The notes beneath the pieces were generated by a model. It was not told the origin of the DNA. It saw only the letters and a list, made by a program, of their open reading frames with translations, and did not search any database. Both the position numbers and the translations under genes were made by a program. From IMG/VR virus record IMGVR_UViG_3300018049_000042, positions 1 through 42,373 of that record: 42,373 nt of DNA. The stretch is one strand, 5' to 3'. Source of the stretch: a virus. This document shows, one piece after another, positions 1 through 8,100 of this stretch (its first letter is position 1; each line of letters begins with the position of its first letter).

Positions 1-2519
1 GAAACAATACCTTTTTCATTACTTAATATATCAATATTATCTAATTGAGAAGAATCTGGACCAAAATCCATTTTCAAATCTTTATAATGATCATAATTTT
101 TATTCCAGGCTTCAACGAGTGGAATATTATTAATATAATCGTGTCCTACCGCATAAAAAACACCATTAGCTGAATCTTCTCTTGCAATATCAAATAATTT
201 CATACTTGCTGAGTCATTTGATTGATGAATATTTCTACCCCAACCATGTACCCATTGATCACCTTTAGGAGCAAGTTCTCCTTTTGAATAACCAGATAAA
301 ACTAATTTTCCATTTTCTTTATCTTCAATAATACCAGTAAAGAAATTATCACCAGTTCCACCCCAAGTATAACTTACTGAATTATTTTCATTGTCAACAA
401 TAGTAAGTAATAAATCACCAGTATTTTCTGCACCTGTAGTTTCAGGATGTGCTTCAAGTCTACCAACAAGAGCTTTACGGCCATCTTCAAGATAAATCCC
501 TTGGAAATAATATTCTTCTGATTTACCAGTATTAATTTCTTTTTTATTGTAAAATGAAGGAGACGCGGTTGCAAATTGTAGAATTGAAGTGCCAGTAGCA
601 ATACCTTCTGGTTCAGTGCCTGTACTATATTCAATTTGTGCTGTTGCATGATTATATATTAAATGCCCAGCCTGCAATGCTTGCCTTGTAGTATATGTCC
701 CACTTGTTGTATCATATGACATATGAGAATAACCATCAAATGCACCACCTGCTAAGTCAAAACTATATAAACCTTTTCCATCATAATTACCTACAGCGCC
801 ATTAACACCAGATAATAAAGTGAAAAATTTTGTAGTAGAAGCATTATATTTAAATCCATGCATACGCAAATAATCGTCTGAATCATTAGTAACAATATTA
901 CCTTCAAACGCTAATTGACCTTCAGAATCAAGGGTTGATAAATTACAACTAAATAATTGTGCCCCACCTTGTAATCCACTTGATGCCGCAATATAAAGAT
1001 TTGTACCTACACTTGAAATATAACAATCTGGTTTATATGGTTGTCCTTGAAATTGGAATGGTAAATCAATTTTATTAAGTGTACCAGGTGAAATAGTATT
1101 AGCATCAGTAAATGACCAAATTTGTTGATCGAATGTACCATCTCTTTCGGTAATAACAATTTCACCATACATATTAGCATGAAGTGAACAAATATAATAT
1201 ACTGTTTCTGCAGTTTGAGGAGTAAATGTAAGTGTGGATCCACTTGAACCTCCACCAGACGCACCTGCTACGTTATGAGAAGTAGGAGTAGGTGAAATAT
1301 TAGTGGTATTACGTATATACATTGGGTGAGCAAGATATTGAGAGTTTTCAAACGTAAGAGTATCCCCAACTTTCATATAAATCGTCGGTTGATTTCTTTC
1401 TGCATGAGAACCTTCTCTATCTCTGCCTACTGTTACCGCATAAATAACACCACCACCAACAATATCTGTTACTTCTGCTGTTAAATTAGGTCTTGCTGCA
1501 GCTTCAGTTACAACTGGAACATATATTTTTGAGCCGAACACATGTCCCGCTGAAGCTCTAAACGCGTATGAACTTTGTGTACCTTCAGCATCCTGATTAC
1601 CCCCTGGATAAGGATTAAATACTGCATCAGCTATTTCAGTTTGATCGCCATAGTTTACTTCAGGCGTAAATGAACCAGATGATGATGTATAAGTACGTGA
1701 AAATAAATTCCAGCCATTGGTAGTTTTGCTCATATAAAAAGCATGGAATCTATTGGAACCACCTTTTAAAATACCACCAGGCAAATAGTTAATTCCAGCA
1801 GTATTCGGTAAAGTTACATCATTGTGAGAGTTATGAGCACCACCAACTGAAGGAGTATGAATACGAGCAAGAGGAACTGAATATGAGCTTGAACCTTGTT
1901 TTGCAAGGATATTAATTAAGTATCCAAATTGTTTGTCTGATGGTCGAATATAACCATCTGAACCGAATACGATTCGTCCATCATCATATTTTGAATAGTT
2001 TGAAGGAAGGTGTTTGTGATATTGATAGAATGCCCAATCACCTCCCGCGCTTGCTTGATAAAGTCTATCCCAATAAAAAGCATCATCTTGTAATGTACCA
2101 GCCGCAGTAGTTCCATCATCACCAAAGGTGCCAATATGAGCAAACATATAAGCATCATTTTCAGTTTGGTTTGTAATATCGTTTAAGCCTGGACCAATGT
2201 CTTGTATACATCCACCGTGATAACGAACTTGTGTATTAGCATCGTATACGCCATTCGTAGAATCATCAATAAATGCAATTGTTCCATCTAATTCAACATT
2301 ATTAGTTGTTCCTGAAAGTCTATCAGCAGCAACAACTGGCAATATTGCATCCCATTCATAACTTACAATTGAATTGCCAGCAAGAACATTATTTGAATCA
2401 TAATCTGCTGGATGATAATAATACCAATAACCAGCATCAGAAATATGATGCATAGCTGGCACACCCAGAAAATCTGAATCACCTAATGTTACTTCTCTTG
2501 TTAAATTAGCAATTGCCAT
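1..2519 (-). CDS. Virion structural/tail protein with cupredoxin domain (partial, runs off window)
   Basis: An open frame of about 839 codons runs leftwards from the ATG at 2517-2519 to the window edge without a stop, so the C-terminus is missing. The protein is rich in G, S, T, N and aromatic residues, as phage fibre and adhesin proteins are. Residues about 380-455 read as a cupredoxin (type I copper) domain: a VGDTLTF strand, His398 in an AHP motif, then YYICSLHANM giving Cys444, His447 and Met450, which is the amicyanin spacing C-x2-H-x2-M. The region after about residue 460 has repeated W/Y- and G-rich beta segments that may form a propeller or lectin-like fold; that is a guess. It is the last visible gene of the left structural block and lies only 3 bp beyond the 122-aa gene, so probably in the same transcript. 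The virion role is inferred from context; the exact function is unknown. Confidence 0.75.
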   Translation of the reverse strand, partial: MAIANLTREVTLGDSDFLGVPAMHHISDAGYWYYYHPADYDSNNVLAGNSIVSYEWDAILPVVAADRLSGTTNNVELDGTIAFIDDSTNGVYDANTQVRYHGGCIQDIGPGLNDITNQTENDAYMFAHIGTFGDDGTTAAGTLQDDAFYWDRLYQASAGGDWAFYQYHKHLPSNYSKYDDGRIVFGSDGYIRPSDKQFGYLINILAKQGSSSYSVPLARIHTPSVGGAHNSHNDVTLPNTAGINYLPGGILKGGSNRFHAFYMSKTTNGWNLFSRTYTSSSGSFTPEVNYGDQTEIADAVFNPYPGGNQDAEGTQSSYAFRASAGHVFGSKIYVPVVTEAAARPNLTAEVTDIVGGGVIYAVTVGRDREGSHAERNQPTIYMKVGDTLTFENSQYLAHPMYIRNTTNISPTPTSHNVAGASGGGSSGSTLTFTPQTAETVYYICSLHANMYGEIVITERDGTFDQQIWSFTDANTISPGTLNKIDLPFQFQGQPYKPDCYISSVGTNLYIAASSGLQGGAQLFSCNLSTLDSEGQLAFEGNIVTNDSDDYLRMHGFKYNASTTKFFTLLSGVNGAVGNYDGKGLYSFDLAGGAFDGYSHMSYDTTSGTYTTRQALQAGHLIYNHATAQIEYSTGTEPEGIATGTSILQFATASPSFYNKKEINTGKSEEYYFQGIYLEDGRKALVGRLEAHPETTGAENTGDLLLTIVDNENNSVSYTWGGTGDNFFTGIIEDKENGKLVLSGYSKGELAPKGDQWVHGWGRNIHQSNDSASMKLFDIAREDSANGVFYAVGHDYINNIPLVEAWNKNYDHYKDLKMDFGPDSSQLDNIDILSNEKGIV

Positions 2520-2522
2520 AAA

Positions 2523-2891
2523 TTAAGTTCCTGAAATTGGTGTTCCTGGTCGTAAAACAATATCTGTAGTATTTATAGCAAAGCCAATAAACAATGCCCT
2601 TGTAGAAGTTGTAGGAGTTGGTGGAGAAGCCACTAAATCTCCAGTTGTTCCTAAATAATAAGGAGACCCAGGTGTTAAACCACTAAACCCTGATACCACA
2701 CCAGCTGCATAATACTCACCACCAATTTTAATCAATACGGTTTGTAATTGAGTTGATGTATCAGTATTTGCAGCGTTAACTGCGGTATTAGCTCCTGAAA
2801 TCCTAACTACTTTACCATTATCACCACCAGAAATATTTGGTACTGTAACGGCATCAGCAGAAAGTGTCGAGGTTGATTTGACAAATGCCAT
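2523..2891 (-). CDS. Small virion structural protein (122 aa), unknown function
   Basis: A 122-residue protein starting MAFVKST, preceded by a good Shine-Dalgarno (AAGGAG, 6 nt upstream of the ATG). It is Thr/Ala/Gly/Val rich, predicted beta, with no membrane segment or signal peptide. It includes a GGEYYAAGVV stretch and a LTPGSPYYLGTTG motif of the kind found in phage fibre decoration or cap domains, where short beta modules precede a C-terminal GT-rich end. It sits between the double jelly-roll protein and the partial cupredoxin protein with gaps of 1 and 3 bp, so it is co-transcribed with tail-fibre genes. I infer a small tail- or fibre-associated structural protein; no specific family is recognised. 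Confidence 0.7.
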   Translation of the reverse strand: MAFVKSTSTLSADAVTVPNISGGDNGKVVRISGANTAVNAANTDTSTQLQTVLIKIGGEYYAAGVVSGFSGLTPGSPYYLGTTGDLVASPPTPTTSTRALFIGFAINTTDIVLRPGTPISGT

Positions 2892-2892
2892 T

Positions 2893-3858
2893 TTATACTC
2901 CTTCTCTGACGAGTTCTAAATATGATGTTGAAAGTATTGCGCCTGTGTTATCACTATTTGAAATCATTAATTCTACATAATCATCTTCATTGAATTGAAA
3001 AATTTCATCTAATTCAATAAAATCATTAGCGCTCATAGTTATTGATGTTAAATCTGTCGTTGTTACACCACGAGTTCTTCGTAATGTAATAGTATAAGAA
3101 TCTTGAGAACCAGCTGAACTTGTTTCAATAAAAGCTCTTGCTTTATAAAAACCATTTGCTCTAATAGCAAGTCTTTCTGGTTGGGTATTATACCAATATA
3201 AATCACCAAGAACATTCGCATTAGCATTAAAATCAATATCATTCCAAATTGTAGCAGTTGATACGCTTGTGGTATTTGCAGAAGCGTTTAAGATTGCTCT
3301 TACTCCACTAAATGCTACATGATTACTAATTCCAGTTCCGGGCGCAAATCCAACTCTATAAACTACAAAATTTGATTCTGCAAGTAAAGTTCCAGTACCA
3401 GTCGATTCTTGTCCAAAAATTTCTATATAATCACCAGCATTAAGTGATAATGTTTGGTCATATTGTGTATTTTGATTAGGTCCTAAAGAAGTTGTTTCTA
3501 GATTTGTTCCGTTCTTTTTAATGTTAATTGTATAAGAAGATCCTGATCCTTCTGTACCTGTAAATAAACTGACTTGAATTCTATAAAAACCAGTTGTTGG
3601 AACAACTACTCTTCCGGGAGTACCTTGATAATAGTTATCAACATTAAATTGAAAAGTATCAAATTCGATAATTTCAAGACCACTTGTTAAATTAAATGCA
3701 GAGGTATTTTCTAATTTTACACCACTAAAAGCTTTACGAACAGTCGATGTAATTACATTCCAATACGGTCCATCGCTATCATATTGCCACGTAGCTTGAT
3801 TAGGATCAACGTAAGTATCTAAATGTGCTGGAGTGTTTGGAAATATTAATGTTGACAT
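2893..3858 (-). CDS. Structural protein with two tandem C1q/TNF-like jelly-roll domains
   Basis: A 321-aa protein. After a short N-terminal segment (residues 1-40) it contains two clearly related halves, residues about 42-172 and 180-321. Each opens with an AFSGV motif, and each has a strand with W/I-x-F-D-x-F/I-x-F-N, a GFYRIQ or GFYKAR strand, a SYTI strand with basic residues, and an ending in -Y-I/V-E-L/I-F with a DY/DD turn. This layout matches the C1q/TNF-like jelly-roll found in many bacteriophage fibre tips, where it trimerises and binds receptors; the match is by eye. It lies in the tail-fibre gene block, 1 bp from its downstream neighbour. I infer a fibre tip or virion decoration protein. 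The internal duplication is visible directly; the fold is inferred. Confidence 0.7.
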   Translation of the reverse strand: MSTLIFPNTPAHLDTYVDPNQATWQYDSDGPYWNVITSTVRKAFSGVKLENTSAFNLTSGLEIIEFDTFQFNVDNYYQGTPGRVVVPTTGFYRIQVSLFTGTEGSGSSYTINIKKNGTNLETTSLGPNQNTQYDQTLSLNAGDYIEIFGQESTGTGTLLAESNFVVYRVGFAPGTGISNHVAFSGVRAILNASANTTSVSTATIWNDIDFNANANVLGDLYWYNTQPERLAIRANGFYKARAFIETSSAGSQDSYTITLRRTRGVTTTDLTSITMSANDFIELDEIFQFNEDDYVELMISNSDNTGAILSTSYLELVREGV

Positions 3859-3861
3859 ATG

Positions 3862-5100
3862 TTACTCACTAAATAATACGTTAAGATGGAATTCATCTAC
3901 AATTCCGGTTACTGTTGTTATTTCACACCAAACATAACTATTTGCTGGAATATTAGCATTAGAAACTGTAAGAGTAGCACCAGTACTATTATTTGCTATT
4001 GTACCGCTCGCAATAGTTGTGCCTGTTTGATTTCGCGAAGTTGCATATTTTACGTCTATTTCAACGTCTGTTCCTGCCCTGATCACTCCTCTTATTTCAG
4101 ATATTGTTAAAGCGCTATTTGTAAATAATAATGTTTGTTCATCGTTTGGTTGCGGTGCTAGGAATATTAAACTTCTTGGAGAAATTGTACCACGTGATCC
4201 TGTATAACCTTGTGATCCTGTAAACCCTTCATTACCATCAGCAATTGTTGGATCACTAAATAAAACCCAATGACCATAACCTGAAACGATATAGTACATA
4301 TATGATTTACCAGTTTTAGTATCATACCAAATTTGACCACCCGCTGGAGAAGATGGAGCAGTTTCTGAATAGTTAATTGCACCGGCTGAACCAGTATAAC
4401 CTCTACCTTGAGGAGATGCATCAACCCATTGTTTTGAAGCTGTAGCACTTGAAACAACAGTAATAACTCCAAACATATCAGCATGAACACCACAGATATA
4501 GTAATATGTTCCTGGAGAATTGAATTGATAAGAAACAGAACCTGAACCTCCACCATAATTACTTGCAGGAAGTTCAACATTATAACTTGAATTATAATTG
4601 TTTGAAATTGGATCTAATTGAGTTACAAAGAAAAGTGGATGATTTACTGATTCACCATTATTAATGGTAATAGTATCACCTTGCTGAATATTAATTGCAG
4701 GATCTAAAGATTCTGTTGCGCCATTTGTGTATGACTTCAGACCATTGCGATCAGTCCAACCTGTATCAAATGAATAATTTAAATTTGTAGTATATGTAGA
4801 ATTAACTGTAAGAGTTACAGTAAGTGGACTTGCTGCAGCTGGATCGCCATCATCATAATAAATTTTTAAACGGCCATTAATAGCATCCCACCAAAGATCA
4901 CCTGATCTTAAATTTGCTCCAGCTGGAGCATCACTATCTGCAGTGGCACCACCGCCAGAAATATTAGCAACAACATTACTTGTATTTTTATAATACAAAA
5001 CTCCATCAGCATAGTTTAATGCTAATTCACCATACTCAAGATCTGATGCGGTTGGTTCCTTCCCAGTAACGGAAGATTTTTTAAGTCTAATAGTAGCCAT
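3862..5100 (-). CDS. Tail fibre protein with N-terminal phage repeat domain, cupredoxin domain and collagen-like triplets
   Basis: A 412-aa protein. Residues 1-45 carry the ATIRLKKS...DLEYGELALNYADG motif common to the N-terminus of marine T4-like phage fibre proteins. Residues about 95-220 form a cupredoxin-like domain: INNGESV strand, His154 in NHPLFF, then YYYICGVHADM with Cys203, His206 and Met209 (C-x2-H-x2-M, as in amicyanin), then a GVITV strand. Short Gly-X-Y runs flank the next module (GRGYTGSAG near 230, GFTGSQGYTGSRG near 290), which suggests trimerisation. A C-terminal beta domain of about 110 residues completes it. The upstream gap of 61 bp contains a TATAAATA late promoter, and AGGA precedes the ATG. 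Likely a trimeric tail fibre or fibre-associated adhesin. Whether copper is bound is not known. Confidence 0.8.
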   Translation of the reverse strand: MATIRLKKSSVTGKEPTASDLEYGELALNYADGVLYYKNTSNVVANISGGGATADSDAPAGANLRSGDLWWDAINGRLKIYYDDGDPAAASPLTVTLTVNSTYTTNLNYSFDTGWTDRNGLKSYTNGATESLDPAINIQQGDTITINNGESVNHPLFFVTQLDPISNNYNSSYNVELPASNYGGGSGSVSYQFNSPGTYYYICGVHADMFGVITVVSSATASKQWVDASPQGRGYTGSAGAINYSETAPSSPAGGQIWYDTKTGKSYMYYIVSGYGHWVLFSDPTIADGNEGFTGSQGYTGSRGTISPRSLIFLAPQPNDEQTLLFTNSALTISEIRGVIRAGTDVEIDVKYATSRNQTGTTIASGTIANNSTGATLTVSNANIPANSYVWCEITTVTGIVDEFHLNVLFSE

Positions 5101-5150
5101 TTCTATATCCTAATAAGGAAAGCATTACAGATAAAAATCTTGCTTTACTC

Positions 5151-5158
5151 TATTTATA
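5151..5158 (-). promoter_or_regulatory. T4-type late promoter (TATAAATA)
   Basis: An exact TATAAATA on the minus strand, about 50 nt upstream of the 412-aa fibre gene and just after the stop of the 1867-aa gene. T4 late promoters need only this -10 element, read by a gp55-type sigma. It sits in one of only five gaps of more than 35 bp in the window. Confidence 0.65.
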
Positions 5159-5161
5159 CTC

Positions 5162-8100
5162 CTAATATGTTCCACCATCAATAATTCCATCAATATCACC
5201 ATCAACTTTAATACCTGTTGATGTTCCAAGAATTCTTGATCCACCTGTTGTATTTGTATTTAAACTATTACCCATATATGGATGATTAATACATTGATAT
5301 GCTAATGATCTAGGACCATCTTGTTTTACTTTAATTTGTGCATATGAATTACCAACATCTATATTACCAGCAACTCCAGCATAAATTATATCTGCTGCAC
5401 TATCTGAAACTAATCCAGATTTTGCATCATCCCAATAAAATCTAATATCGTGCGTTGACATAGATGAGTCATTATGGTGGAATCGATATGTAACGCCTGG
5501 TAATAAATCTAAATGTGGTGCTTGGATTTCTTTCGCTGTGTACAAATCGTCTGAATCATAGGCTATAAAGTAGCCTTTAGAAGATCCTTGCTTCCAATAT
5601 CTATGTGCTCCAGTTTTAAATCCAGTTCTTACGTAAATATTTACAAGCCCTTGATTATTTGAATCTTGAGTAATTCCAGATATTAGGTTATTTGAATCTC
5701 TATTTTCATATGAACGCATTACCGTATTATGTGATATACGATAATGACCATTTGAATCGTTTAATACACCTAATAGATCAACTGCGGCTGAATCTGCTTT
5801 AAGATGACCAGCTTTAACTTGTGTCATAGCACCTGATGTGTGCATAACTTTTAAGCCACCGGCGCTATCTTGTAATTTTACATTGCCAAGGGTAATAGTA
5901 GATCCAGAAAGATATAAGTCTTTCCATTTATTACTTACAGAACCTAGATCATATGTTGAATCAAGTGATGGTATAAGATCACTTGTAATACTACCAAAAC
6001 CATTAATAACCGACGTAAACGATCCACCATCTGCTGTACTAATTGTAGCTGTTGAAGTTGCTGAATCCCATGCAAATGCTGTTACACCAGCAACAGAAGT
6101 TGTTCCAATACTATCAACAAAACCGGATGAATTAAGTGTAATTATTGGTACTAATGAAGCTGAACCCCAGACTCCATTATAATCTGTTGCACCTGATCTT
6201 TCAATTGTAGTAAAGTTTGCACTAGTACCTGATATGTTGGTAATAATAGCTGAATCAGCAGTAAAGGTATCAATATCAACTAATGCTAAGTTAATATTAT
6301 CTGCATATAAACTATCGATATGCGCTTGACTTACATTTAATTGTGTAATATAAGCACTATCAACATTTAATTGAGAAGCATGTAAACTATCAATATCACC
6401 TTGTGAAACGTTTATTTGAGTGATATAAGCAGAATCAATCGTTACTTGGCCTAATGTAGCATTATCAATATCACCAGTTATGACATTTAATTGTCCAACA
6501 TAAGCAGAATCAAGTGAAGCATTAGCTGATGTAAGGGTGTCGATATCTCCAGTTGCAACATTAAGTTGGCCAATATAAGCACTATCTAATATAGCATCGG
6601 CCGAAGTTAATGTGTCTATATCAGCAATTGTTACGTTTAATTGGCCAATATAAGCACTATCAAAATAAGCTTTACCATCAACAATATTAATGCTATCAAC
6701 GTCTAATTGACTTACATTTAATTGATCGACATAAAGTGAATCAACATCGGCTTGACTTACGTTTAATTGATCGACATAAAGTGAATCAACATCGGCTTGA
6801 CTAATATTGATTTGATCTGCGTATAAGCTATCGACATCTAATTGACTTACATTGAGTTGACCAATATAGGCAGAGTCTGAAATAAATTGTTTAATTTGGC
6901 CAGAATCAGCATCAAATCTTACAGCTACAGCTGAATCAGCAATTGCAGCTTTTACTCTTGCATCAGTAAAGTATAGATTTGTACCTTCAGCAAGTTGTGT
7001 AGTTGTATGATTAGAAATATCAGATACTGTACCAGTAACATTACCAGTTAAATTAGCATCTACTGTACTTGCATATAATGTTCCAACTTGAACTGGAGCA
7101 AATTCTAATGAAGGATCGGCAAAATTAACATTTGCTTGTGGATCTGGTAAATATTGTTGGAAGAATTTCCATCTATTATCTGCTGGATCTCTAATTAAAC
7201 CTGAATATGCATGTGAATCATCATCTGGATTATAATTACCAACAAGACCAATTTGAACATTAATTGGTGAAGCTTCTCCAGCCCAACTATCGTTTAAATC
7301 ATGACCCGTAGCAGCAGTAAACTTAATACTTATACCATCACTTAATGCAGCTACTAAAGAACCTGCTGATAATACAAATTTAGTAGGTCCAGTACCACCT
7401 GCAGAATCGAATGTTTGTAATACTCCATATTGGCTATCGTAAGACCATTCAATTGTATCTCCTGATCCACCCGCAGAATCAATTCTTACATGATAATTAA
7501 TAACACTATCACCGGTATAATGACCAATGAATACACCATCATTCTGTCCAGTACCACCGAAACTTGTTCCAGCTGCGCCAATAGTATCACCCGCACCTAC
7601 TTCAATAACTGTATCGTCAACCGCCAAACTTTGAGTTGTAGTTTGGATTTGTGAACCAATAACAGTAAGGTTACCACCAATTGTAAAGTTTTGATCTATC
7701 CGGCCAGAACCAGTAACTCTTAATTGTTCGAAAAATTCTTTTTGTTGTGCAATTTGTACACAACCACCAACATTAGCTCCACCCGCTGAGTCTACAACTA
7801 GAACTCTACCAACTTCATATGCAAAGTTTGGATATGTTGGAGCAGTTGTAGTAAACTTACCAGCGCTATCTGCAGATACAAATAGTAAATCACCAACACT
7901 ATATGACGAAGTGTCTAATCTTCCAAGTAAACCTCTATTTAGTACGAGACCAAAAGAATTTGTATTAATACTGTCTTTTAGAACACCAATAGTAGCATCA
8001 ATAGTAGTGATATCGTTTGCTTGTGCTTTCGCAATTGTTGGGAAGTCGTTAGTCGCACCAGTAACATAAACTGGAGAACCACGAGGAATCATAGCGCCAG

